DNA of 64,000 nt from an uncultured Caryophanales bacterium (GTDB taxonomy: Bacteria; Bacillota_I; Bacilli_A; RF39; UBA660): assembly GCA_905206805.1 (NCBI GenBank), contig CAJLIR010000002.1, positions 122,644-186,643 of the forward strand, read 5' to 3'. Positions within the stretch are counted from its first letter, which is position 1. Every line of letters starts with the position of its first letter. The notes beneath the pieces are model-generated. The model was not told where the DNA came from. It saw only the letters and a program-made list of their open reading frames with translations, and did not search any database. Shown piece after piece: positions 36,470 to 45,097 of this stretch. The translations under genes and the position numbers were made by a program.

Positions 36470-38829
36470 TAGGAAATATAGGAATAGATATAGATGGGGT
36501 TTTAACGGATATTGAAAGTTTTCAATTAAAATTTGGTGAATCATTCTTTAAAAATAAATATAATAAAGATATTGTAAATAGAAATGGTTATACAATAAAA
36601 GAAATATTTGATTGTACTAAAGAACAAGAAAAAGAATTTTGGACCAAATATTTATTACAGTATTCTATAAGTACTAAAGCAAGAGAAGGTGCTTCAGATT
36701 TTACTAATAAAGTTCATAATCAAGGTGGTAAAATATATATTATTACTTCAAGATATTATACTGATAAAGATAATTCATTGGGTAAAATTATGCGTTTTAT
36801 AGTAGAAGAATGGTTAAAAGCTAATAATGTTTATTATGATCAAATTATTTTCTGCAGTGATGATAAAACAGATGCAATAAAAAATAATAATATTGAAATT
36901 ATGTTTGAAGATAGTGCAAAAAATATTAATGATTTGAAAGATTTAACCAGTATTGTTTGCGTTGATGCTAACTACAATAAGAGCGTTACAGATGTATATA
37001 GAATTAATTCATTTGATGAACATACTTTTGATTTAGTTATTGATATTATTAATAATAATGAATATAAGAAAATTGAAGATAGACACATTAATGAAATAAA
37101 ACCAATATCTGGTTATGCTTCTATTGATAAACCTTGGATGAAGTATTATTCTTATGAAGAAAGAAATATTGAATTACCTAAAATGAAAATATATGATTAT
37201 TTATATAAAAATAATCAAAGTAATCTTAATAGAGTTGCAATCAACTATTTTGATAATAAAATAACATATAAAGAATTATTTCAAAAAATTGATGCTTTTG
37301 CTACATCTTTTATTAATTTAGGTGTAAAAAATGGGGATATAGTTACATTATGTTTACCAAATGTTCCAGAAGCAGTTTACGCTTTTTATGGATTAAATAA
37401 AATAGGTGCTGTAGCAAATATGATTCATCCTATGAAAAGTGGTAATGAAATTAAAGAATGTATAAATCTTGTTAATTCTAAAATAATGGTAATGATAGAT
37501 AATTCATATAATGAAGTTAATAAAATAATAGATCAAACAAATATTAAAAAAGCAATTGTTGTCTCAGCTGGAGATTCAATGCCATTTCTTATGAGTAGTG
37601 TTTATAAAGCAAAATGTGAAACTAAAATTGATTATAAAGATAAATATATAAGTTTAAAATATTTTTTACGTCAAGACGTTAAAAGAAATATTGATTCTAA
37701 ATATGAAGAAAATAAAACAGCAGTTATAATATATACAGGTGGTACTTCTGGTACTCCAAAAGGTGTTGAACTTACAAATGATAACTTTAATTGTATGGTT
37801 CATGAACAAAAGGCTACTGCTAAAAATTTCTCTTCAGGCGATAAAATGTTGACTATTATGCCTGTATTTCACGGATTTGGATTATGTAGTTCAATCCATA
37901 TGCCATTATCGTATGGTATTACTACAATTTTAATACCTAAATTTGAATCTAAGAATTTTCACAATTTAATAAAAAAATATAAACCAAATCATATATTTGG
38001 TGTTCCTAAATTATGGAAAGCTTTAATTTCTGATAAAGAAATACAAAAAATGGATTTATCTTTTATGAAATATATTGTTTCTGGTGGCGAAAATATGAAA
38101 GATGGTCTTGAGGATGAAATTAATAATTTCTTAAAAGAACATAATTGTTATTCAAAAGTTAAAAAGGGGTATGGTTTATCTGAGGCAGTTGCGGGCACAA
38201 CTTTATCAGATGACTACTGTAATTTAGTAGGTAGTGTAGGTATTCCATTAATTTGTAATAGTTTCAAAGTCGTTAAACCTGGTACACAAGAAGAAGTTAA
38301 TTATAATGAAGAAGGCGAGTTCTGTATATCTGGTCCAACTGTAATGAAACAATACTATAATAATGTTGGTGAAACAAATATGACTATTCAAAAACATAAA
38401 GATGGAAAAACTTGGTTACATACTGGTGATATGGGATTAATGACAGAAGACGGAATTTTATATTATACAGATAGATTAACAAGAATGTATGTAACAGGAG
38501 GTTTTAATGTATATCCTCCAAGAATTGAAAAAGTTATTGAAAGTAATAAATTAGTTGAAGCGTGTGCTGTTGTGCCTATGAATCATCCATATAAAGATGT
38601 TAAAGTTCCCAAAGTATATGTTATTATGAAGGATGGCGTTGAACTTAATGATCAAATAATTGCAGAAATAATGAATACTTGCAAGGAAAATTTGGATTTA
38701 CATCATCAACCATTCAAATTTGCTGAAATTGATGAGTTTCCAACGACAAAATTAGGAAAAACAGATTATAAAGCTTTAGAAAAAATGGCAGAACAAGATA
38801 ATATTAAAGTAAAAGTAAAAAGGAGATAG
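36463..38829 (+). CDS. HAD-nucleotidase-like domain fused to an acyl-CoA/ACP synthetase (ANL)
   Basis: Residues 1-215 are a HAD-type phosphatase domain: nucleophile box GIDIDGVLTD, IYIITSRY, and IEIMFEDSAKN. From about residue 240 the protein is an AMP-forming ANL enzyme with YTGGTSGTPKGVEL (residue about 423), YGLSEAVAG, WLHTGDMG, DRLTRMYVTGGFNVYPP and the catalytic Lys in PTTKLGKTDYK. ANL enzymes activate fatty acids to acyl-AMP and then acyl-CoA or acyl-ACP. PlsC follows within 4 bases, so the pair probably recycles acyl groups into phospholipid, like Aas. Start is GTG 36463; the long upstream extension has no family support. Confidence 0.88.
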   Translation: MKIGNIGIDIDGVLTDIESFQLKFGESFFKNKYNKDIVNRNGYTIKEIFDCTKEQEKEFWTKYLLQYSISTKAREGASDFTNKVHNQGGKIYIITSRYYTDKDNSLGKIMRFIVEEWLKANNVYYDQIIFCSDDKTDAIKNNNIEIMFEDSAKNINDLKDLTSIVCVDANYNKSVTDVYRINSFDEHTFDLVIDIINNNEYKKIEDRHINEIKPISGYASIDKPWMKYYSYEERNIELPKMKIYDYLYKNNQSNLNRVAINYFDNKITYKELFQKIDAFATSFINLGVKNGDIVTLCLPNVPEAVYAFYGLNKIGAVANMIHPMKSGNEIKECINLVNSKIMVMIDNSYNEVNKIIDQTNIKKAIVVSAGDSMPFLMSSVYKAKCETKIDYKDKYISLKYFLRQDVKRNIDSKYEENKTAVIIYTGGTSGTPKGVELTNDNFNCMVHEQKATAKNFSSGDKMLTIMPVFHGFGLCSSIHMPLSYGITTILIPKFESKNFHNLIKKYKPNHIFGVPKLWKALISDKEIQKMDLSFMKYIVSGGENMKDGLEDEINNFLKEHNCYSKVKKGYGLSEAVAGTTLSDDYCNLVGSVGIPLICNSFKVVKPGTQEEVNYNEEGEFCISGPTVMKQYYNNVGETNMTIQKHKDGKTWLHTGDMGLMTEDGILYYTDRLTRMYVTGGFNVYPPRIEKVIESNKLVEACAVVPMNHPYKDVKVPKVYVIMKDGVELNDQIIAEIMNTCKENLDLHHQPFKFAEIDEFPTTKLGKTDYKALEKMAEQDNIKVKVKRR

Positions 38830-38833
38830 TATT

Positions 38834-39655
38834 ATGAGTGATTTTGGATTTCAAGTTGGTAGAATATTTGGTACTCCTTATTTTAAGGAGAAATATAATT
38901 TAAAAATTGTTAATAGTGAAGCAATACCTAAAAGTGGTGCCATAATACTATGTGGAAATCACCTACACGTTCTTGATCAATTTCCTGTTATAGCGTCAAC
39001 AAAAAGGACAAGTCATTGGATGGCAAAAAAAGAATACTTTGATTCAAAATTAGGCCCATTATTTAAAATGACTGGTGCGATATGTGTTGATAGATATGGT
39101 AATGCTAAAGCAGCAGAAGTAGAAGCTATTAATTATCTAAATAATGGAAGTGCTGTTGGATTGTTTCCGGAAGGCACTAGAAATGGTTTAAAAGAAGAAA
39201 GATTAAAGGAATTATATGAATTATATAAAAATAATATGCGATATGATGAATTTAAAATGGAAATGTCTAAAACTACGTTAGCATCACAAATAAATTTGTT
39301 AGAAAAATTATATAAAGAAGGAAAAATTACCTTAGAAGAATATAAGGACTATATATTAACGTCAAAAGAATCTTTATTAAAACTTTATGAAAAAAATATA
39401 ATTTCGGATTTTGAATATAAAGATTCCATATTACTTCCATTTAAGTTTGGTGCTGTATCAATGGCTCAAAAAACTGGAGCAAAAATTGTTCCATTTGGTG
39501 TAACTGGAGATTATAAAAAAAATAGTCAAAATTTAATTGTCAGTTTTTCTGAACCTTTTGAGGTAAGTAAAACAGATTCATTAGAAACATCTAACTTTGA
39601 ATTACGTGAAAAAATAAAAAAACTCGTTTATAGTAATATAAATACAAAAAACTAA
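38834..39655 (+). CDS. PlsC-type acyltransferase with inserted SHOCT-like helices
   Basis: Expected to acylate lysophosphatidate or a lysophospholipid. Motif I is GNHLHVLDQF (His-x4-Asp), motif III is FPEGTRNG. Directly after motif III about 80 residues interrupt the fold, containing two parallel short helical hairpins (LEKLYKEGKITLEEYKDYI and LLKLYEKNIISDFEYKDSI) that look like SHOCT motifs. The core resumes at LPFKFGAVSMAQKTGAKIVPFG. So the enzyme carries an unusual insert that could bind a partner. Its gene follows the HAD-ANL fusion by 4 bases with AGGAG, and ends in a terminator. Confidence 0.88.
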   Translation: MSDFGFQVGRIFGTPYFKEKYNLKIVNSEAIPKSGAIILCGNHLHVLDQFPVIASTKRTSHWMAKKEYFDSKLGPLFKMTGAICVDRYGNAKAAEVEAINYLNNGSAVGLFPEGTRNGLKEERLKELYELYKNNMRYDEFKMEMSKTTLASQINLLEKLYKEGKITLEEYKDYILTSKESLLKLYEKNIISDFEYKDSILLPFKFGAVSMAQKTGAKIVPFGVTGDYKKNSQNLIVSFSEPFEVSKTDSLETSNFELREKIKKLVYSNINTKN

Positions 39656-39683
39656 TTGATAATTAGTTTTTTTGTGTTATAAT
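39648..39683 (+). terminator. terminator overlapping the promoter of the next operon
   Basis: AAAACTAATT / AATTAGTTTT stem with a 3-nt loop and T run (39648-39673). TTGATA at 39656-39661 sits inside the stem-loop, and TATAAT at 39678-39683 follows with a 16-nt spacer, giving the histidine kinase operon its promoter. Confidence 0.75.
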
Positions 39684-39711
39684 TTAGTTAGATGATAGAG
39701 GTGTTTTACTA

Positions 39712-41553
39712 ATGGTTTTAAGCAATATGTATTTTCAAATTTTTAGTTTTATATATATTACAATGTTAATTATTATATATTTTTCTAAAAAAAGACTATT
39801 ATCATTTGAAAACAAAATTTATGTATATATGTTAATCGCTAATTTTTTTGGATTAATATTAGATGTTTTAAGTATATTTACTATTATAAATATTGATTAT
39901 TATCCAGTTTTAAATTTTATTATAACTAGGTTATATTTACTATATCTTTTATTTTGGGTCAGTTTGTTTACAATTTATACAATGTCATTATGTTTGAATG
40001 ATAAGAAAAATCTAGAAAAAAGTCAAAATAAAATTTTTAAAATATTTATGATATTGTTTGTTATTTTTAGTTTCGTTATTTTTTTACTTCCACTTGATTT
40101 TTATAATTTGGACGGAAAAATTTATTCATACGGAATGAGTGCTAATTTATCGTATATAATTGGTGGAATATATATTGTATTATGTATTATTGCTGTTTTA
40201 ATTAATTTCAAAAAAATTAAAAAGATTAAATGTGTTCCATTATTATTATATTTAATAATGTTTCCGTTAATTTTATCTATACAAGCTATGTATCCAGAAA
40301 TGTTACTAGTAACATCTACGGAATCATTTATAACATTTTTAATGTATTTTACAATTGAAAATCCTGATATGAAATTAATTGAGCAGTTAAATATTGCTCG
40401 TAATCAAGCAGAAAAAGCAAATCAAGCAAAATCAGAATTTTTATCAAGTATGAGTCATGAAATTAGAACTCCATTAAACGCAATTGTAGGATTTAGTCAA
40501 GTTTTAAAAGAAGAAGACTTACCAGAAACCGCTAAGGATGAGGTTGAAGATATAATGTCTGCATCGACTAGTTTACTTGAAATAGTAAATGGTATTCTAG
40601 ATATATCCAAAATAGAAGCTAATAAATTAGAAATTGTTAATACTGAATACAATTTTAATAAAGTTTTAAAAGAACTTGTTTCTTTAACTAAAGCACGTTT
40701 AGGGGATAAACCACTTGATTTTAGAACAAATTTTGATCCTAATATTCCACCAGTTTTATACGGTGATCACGTAAGAATTAAGCAGATAATATTAAATATT
40801 TTAACAAATGCTGTTAAATATACAAAAGAGGGATATATTGAATTTACTGTAAATTCGGTTATTAAAGATGGTGCTTGTAGATTAATCATTTCGGTTGCTG
40901 ATACAGGTATTGGTATAAAAAAAGAAAATATAAATAAATTGTTTAGCAAGTTTGAAAGATTTGATTTGGAGAAAAATATTACTATTGAAGGCACAGGACT
41001 TGGAATGGCTATCACTAAAAAATTAGTTGATTTAATGAATGGAACTATTGTTGTACAAAGTGAATATGGAAAAGGATCTAAATTTACAGTTGCAATAGAT
41101 CAAGCTGTTGTTAATAAAAAAACTGAAGAATTAGAAAGTGAAAAGGAAAGTAGTTTCAGTTCTAATGATTTAGATTTATCTAATAAAAAAATATTAATTG
41201 TTGATGATAATAAAATTAATTTAAAGGTTGCTAGTAGATTATTACAAAGTTTTAATGTAGCCGTTGATACGGTATTAAGTGGCAGGGAATGTCTAGAAAA
41301 AATAAATAATGATGAAAAGTATGATTTGATTTTAATGGATGATATGATGCCAGGTATGACAGGGGTACAAACATTAAATCATTTAAAACAAATCAAGGAT
41401 TTTAATACTCCGGTTATTGCGTTAACTGCTAATGCGATAAGTGGTATGAGAGAAAAATATTTAAGCGCTGGATTTGATGATTATTTATCTAAACCGATAG
41501 ATAAGCAAGAATTATCGGTTATTATAAAAAAATATTTAGGAAGGGAGAATTAA
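39712..41553 (+). CDS. hybrid sensor histidine kinase with multi-helix membrane sensor
   Basis: Seven or so transmembrane helices (residues 1-225) resemble 7TM-type sensor inputs. HisKA follows with SMSHEIRTPLNAIVGFSQ (His about 248), HATPase with an N box ILNILTNAVKYT and G boxes ADTGIGI and GTGLGMAI, then a receiver domain (about 495-612) with VDDNKINL, the phospho-acceptor in LILMDDMMPG and ALTANA. No periplasmic domain. With the Hpt protein 3 bases downstream and a second hybrid kinase next, it forms a multistep phosphorelay. No DNA-binding regulator is present, so the output is elsewhere or via the receiver itself. Confidence 0.92.
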   Translation: MVLSNMYFQIFSFIYITMLIIIYFSKKRLLSFENKIYVYMLIANFFGLILDVLSIFTIINIDYYPVLNFIITRLYLLYLLFWVSLFTIYTMSLCLNDKKNLEKSQNKIFKIFMILFVIFSFVIFLLPLDFYNLDGKIYSYGMSANLSYIIGGIYIVLCIIAVLINFKKIKKIKCVPLLLYLIMFPLILSIQAMYPEMLLVTSTESFITFLMYFTIENPDMKLIEQLNIARNQAEKANQAKSEFLSSMSHEIRTPLNAIVGFSQVLKEEDLPETAKDEVEDIMSASTSLLEIVNGILDISKIEANKLEIVNTEYNFNKVLKELVSLTKARLGDKPLDFRTNFDPNIPPVLYGDHVRIKQIILNILTNAVKYTKEGYIEFTVNSVIKDGACRLIISVADTGIGIKKENINKLFSKFERFDLEKNITIEGTGLGMAITKKLVDLMNGTIVVQSEYGKGSKFTVAIDQAVVNKKTEELESEKESSFSSNDLDLSNKKILIVDDNKINLKVASRLLQSFNVAVDTVLSGRECLEKINNDEKYDLILMDDMMPGMTGVQTLNHLKQIKDFNTPVIALTANAISGMREKYLSAGFDDYLSKPIDKQELSVIIKKYLGREN

Positions 41554-41555
41554 TT

Positions 41556-41915
41556 ATGAAAACACAAGAATTTTTAGAAAGTAATGGTATTGATGTAGAA
41601 CATGGATTAGAATTATTGGGGGATATGGAGATGTATAATGAAACATTAGAAGATTTTTTGACAGAATCAGAAACAAGATTACCTAATATCTTAAAATATA
41701 AAAATGAAGCTGATATGCCAAATTACGCAATTTTAGTACATGCTATGAAAAGTGATTCAAAGTATTTAGGGTTTACTACTTTAGCAGAATTATCTTATAA
41801 TCACGAAATGCAAAGTAAAGCAGGTAATGTTTCTTATATAAACGAAAATTATGATTCACTAATTAAAGAAGCTAGTAGAATTATTAATGTTGTAAAAGAA
41901 TATTTAGGAAAATAG
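41556..41915 (+). CDS. histidine phosphotransfer (Hpt) protein
   Basis: A 119-residue four-helix protein with the Hpt site LVHAMKSDSKYLGF, where His is the phospho-carrier between receiver domains. Conserved Lys and Ser after the His are present. Encoded between two hybrid kinases with 3- and 10-base gaps, so it most likely passes phosphate between them or to a common response regulator. Confidence 0.88.
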   Translation: MKTQEFLESNGIDVEHGLELLGDMEMYNETLEDFLTESETRLPNILKYKNEADMPNYAILVHAMKSDSKYLGFTTLAELSYNHEMQSKAGNVSYINENYDSLIKEASRIINVVKEYLGK

Positions 41916-41925
41916 AGGTGAGTAT

Positions 41926-44103
41926 ATGGAAGGTAATCGCAAAATTTTGCCAATATTTATATTAGTAATTTTAATTGCTCTAGGCTTTATTTATAAATTC
42001 GTTGATTTTAGTTCTCTTAGTTCGGATACAGCTATTACAATTATCATTGGTTGTGTAGTGGCTTTGTTATTAATATTTTTAATATTATATATAATTATTT
42101 CTGTTCGTAATAAAGAAAAAACAAAGGAATTAAAACATCGTGATAAACTGTTTAATTCGTTAGTAAAAAATTCCGATACTATATATTTAATGTACGATAA
42201 TAAAAATAGAGAATTAGTTTATATGACACATAATTTAGGTGAAGTATTAGGATTAAAAATAAACGAAAATGAAAATAAAAATGAACTAGATATTATAAAG
42301 GAAATATTTGAAAGTGAAGCTTTGAAAAGTCAATTAGATAGTTGGGATGAACAAAATGAATTTTTAAGTCAAATGTTTTCATATCATAATCCAAACTATC
42401 AACATAAAAGATGGTTAAAAATTAAAATTTATCCTTTTATTGAAAAAAAATCAAGTTATTATGTTATTTTAATTGCGGATGCTACTAAAGAACATGATCA
42501 ACAACATTTACTTGTATCTCAAGCAAGTGATATAAAAATGCGTGAAAGACAATTAAATCAAGTTACTACTTTATCTTATGATATTGAAATAGATATTAAT
42601 TTAGTCTCATTGGAATTTAGTTTGAAAAACCTAAAAGATGACACTAAATATTTAGGTGAATCTGTAAGTGGAAAATTAGATGATTTAGTCTATATAATTA
42701 ATAAGCATGTAATAGAAAATGACAGAAATAAAGTGTTAAATTTAGTATCACTTGGAAATTTAATGAAATTATCCGGTGAACAAGTTAATGATGAAATTTC
42801 TGTTAGATACCAAATTATAAGTGATGAAGATATTTGGTTAGAGAGTAATTTATTTTTTACAACAAATAGAGGAGAAAAATATGTTACAATTTTAACTAAG
42901 AATGTTACTGAAAATGCAGAATATATGCGTAGACAAAATACAATGTTAAAAACTGCTTTAGAAGATGCTAAAAAAGCAAATGAAGCAAAATCAGAATTTT
43001 TAGCAATTATGTCACATGAAATAAGAACTCCAATGAATGCTATTATTGGTTTAAGTGAATCAGTATTATCAGAAGAAATTGGTGAAAGTGCTAGAGAAGA
43101 TATTGAAAATATTAATACTGCTAGTAACAATTTACTTGACATAATTGATGGAATATTAGATATTTCTAAGATAGAATCTGGAGTATTAAAACTAGAAGAA
43201 AAAGAATATAGTGTAGCTAAATTTTTTAAGGATATTTATAATGTATCTAAAGAAAGACTTAATAAAGATTATGTTAAAATGACTCTTGATATTGATAAAA
43301 ATTTACCAAGTAAATTATTTGGTGATAGTGGAAAAATTCGTCAAATATTGTTAAATTTAATAAGTAATTCAATAAAATTTACTGAAAAAGGACAAATAAT
43401 AATTAGAGCAACTGGTAAAATATCTAATTCAAACTTAAAATTTATGGTATCTATAGTTGATACTGGAATTGGAATTGAAAGTCAAAAATTAGAAAGATTG
43501 TTTGATGACAAAAAGAAAACTGAATCAAATGATGAAGATTACATAGGTGGTATGGGACTTTCTATTTCAAAGAAATTAATTGACTTATTAAATGGATCAA
43601 TTACTGCTGAAAGTAAAGTTAATGAAGGATCTATTTTTACAATTGTAATCGAACAAAAAATCATAGATGAAAAAGCTATTGGTGATATTGATTTAATAAA
43701 GATTCAAAAAAGAAAAGCAAATAGTTTTGATGCAAGTGGTAAAAAAGTTTTAATTGTTGATGATAACAAATTAAATTTAAAAGTTGCAGAAAAACTATTA
43801 AAACCTTATAAAGTTTTATGTACATTATTAACTAGTGGAAGAGAATGTATTAACAATATTGAATCAGGAAATAAATATGATTTAATTTTATTAGATCAAA
43901 TGATGCCTGAGATGGATGGCGTTGAAACTTTAAATAAATTAAAAGAAAATAAAGATTTCAATACACCAGTAGTAGTATTAACTGCTGATGCAATAGTTGG
44001 TGTAAAAGAAAAATATTTAAGTTCTGGATTTAATGATTATTTATCAAAACCAATTGATGTTGAAGAATTAAATAAAATAATGAAAAAATATTTAGAAAAA
44101 TAA
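41926..44103 (+). CDS. hybrid sensor histidine kinase with PAS-like region
   Basis: Two transmembrane helices at the N-terminus (about residues 7-27 and 36-65), then a probable PAS-type sensory region (about 78-200), a middle segment of unknown fold, HisKA with IMSHEIRTPMNAIIGLSE (His about 362), HATPase with ILLNLISNSIKFT, VDTGIGI and GGMGLSIS, and a receiver from residue about 607 (LIVDDNKLNLK, LILLDQMMPE). 725 residues. Third gene of the phosphorelay operon; ended by a strong terminator. Confidence 0.92.
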   Translation: MEGNRKILPIFILVILIALGFIYKFVDFSSLSSDTAITIIIGCVVALLLIFLILYIIISVRNKEKTKELKHRDKLFNSLVKNSDTIYLMYDNKNRELVYMTHNLGEVLGLKINENENKNELDIIKEIFESEALKSQLDSWDEQNEFLSQMFSYHNPNYQHKRWLKIKIYPFIEKKSSYYVILIADATKEHDQQHLLVSQASDIKMRERQLNQVTTLSYDIEIDINLVSLEFSLKNLKDDTKYLGESVSGKLDDLVYIINKHVIENDRNKVLNLVSLGNLMKLSGEQVNDEISVRYQIISDEDIWLESNLFFTTNRGEKYVTILTKNVTENAEYMRRQNTMLKTALEDAKKANEAKSEFLAIMSHEIRTPMNAIIGLSESVLSEEIGESAREDIENINTASNNLLDIIDGILDISKIESGVLKLEEKEYSVAKFFKDIYNVSKERLNKDYVKMTLDIDKNLPSKLFGDSGKIRQILLNLISNSIKFTEKGQIIIRATGKISNSNLKFMVSIVDTGIGIESQKLERLFDDKKKTESNDEDYIGGMGLSISKKLIDLLNGSITAESKVNEGSIFTIVIEQKIIDEKAIGDIDLIKIQKRKANSFDASGKKVLIVDDNKLNLKVAEKLLKPYKVLCTLLTSGRECINNIESGNKYDLILLDQMMPEMDGVETLNKLKENKDFNTPVVVLTADAIVGVKEKYLSSGFNDYLSKPIDVEELNKIMKKYLEK

Positions 44104-44131
44104 AAGCTTAAAATTTAATAAGCTTTTTTTT
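44102..44131 (+). terminator. terminator of the phosphorelay operon
   Basis: AAAAGCTT / AAGCTTTT stem, 10-nt loop, T8. Confidence 0.8.
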
Positions 44132-44201
44132 GTTAATAAATGTAAAATTTAATTATATTTATTTAGTTTGTGGTAAAATAATAATAGATAGGAGAGATGA
44201 T

Positions 44202-44984
44202 ATGATAAATTATGATTTTAAAGATAAAAATGTAATTGTAACTGGTGCAAGTATGGGACTTGGATACGCAATTGCTTTGGAATTTGTTAAAGCAAAAGCT
44301 AATGTTATAATTGCTGATATAAATATTGATGAAGCTTTGAAGGCAAAAGAAAAATTAGAAAGCTATGGAACAAAAGTTGAGGCTTATAAAATAGATGTTT
44401 CTAAATATAATGAATTTGTTGATTTAACAAATTATGTTGTTAATAAATTTGGATCTATAGATATTCTAGTAAATAATGCAGGAATATTTATAGCAGAAAT
44501 GTTTAACGATATGGACACGTCAAAAATGGATAAATTAATTAGTGTAAATTTAAATGGTACTGTATATGGATGCAGAGCAGTTTTACCAATTATGAAACAA
44601 AAACACTATGGTAAAGTTGTTAATATTTCAAGTATTGCTGCAAAATTAGGAGGTGCTGGCGCTGCAATTTATTCTGCAACTAAAGCTGGAGTATTAGAAC
44701 TTACTGCTTGTTTAGCTCGTGAATATGCAAAGGATAATATTAATATAAACTGTGTATTACCTGGTATTATTAGGACACCATTATGGGAAAAAGCATTAGA
44801 TGAAATGACTAATGGAGATGTTTCTAAAAAAGAGTCTGTTTTTGCAAACTTTACAAAAGATATTCCAATGGGAAGACCACAGGAACCTGCTGATATAGCT
44901 AAGGCAGTTTTATTCTTGTGTAGTGAGGACGCAAATAATATTACTGCTCAAAATTTAGGAGTAGATGGTGGGCATACTTATTAA
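44202..44984 (+). CDS. short-chain dehydrogenase/reductase
   Basis: A 260-residue NAD(P)-dependent SDR. TGASMGLGYAIA is the cofactor loop, DILVNNAGIF and the catalytic Ser (NISSIAA), Tyr and Lys (YSATK) are present, and the C-terminus ends AQNLGVDGG as in 3-ketoacyl-ACP-reductase-like members. An acidic Asp after the second strand (IIADIN) favours NAD. The substrate is unknown. Start at 44202 follows AGGAGAG; the longer upstream frame adds a non-family extension. Confidence 0.9.
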   Translation: MINYDFKDKNVIVTGASMGLGYAIALEFVKAKANVIIADINIDEALKAKEKLESYGTKVEAYKIDVSKYNEFVDLTNYVVNKFGSIDILVNNAGIFIAEMFNDMDTSKMDKLISVNLNGTVYGCRAVLPIMKQKHYGKVVNISSIAAKLGGAGAAIYSATKAGVLELTACLAREYAKDNININCVLPGIIRTPLWEKALDEMTNGDVSKKESVFANFTKDIPMGRPQEPADIAKAVLFLCSEDANNITAQNLGVDGGHTY

Positions 44985-44988
44985 TTCT

Positions 44989-45017
44989 AAACAAACGTTT
45001 GAGTTTGTTTTTCTTTT
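44989..45017 (+). terminator. intrinsic terminator after the SDR
   Basis: AAACAAAC / GTTTGTTT stem, 6-nt loop, T-rich tail. A TATAAT at 45037-45042 downstream may start the next transcript. Confidence 0.75.
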
Positions 45018-45097
45018 ATTACTTCATAGATTATGGTATAATCATTTTAGATAATATAATAATTATTTAAAAAAGTTCAACCATGGAGGTAATACCA

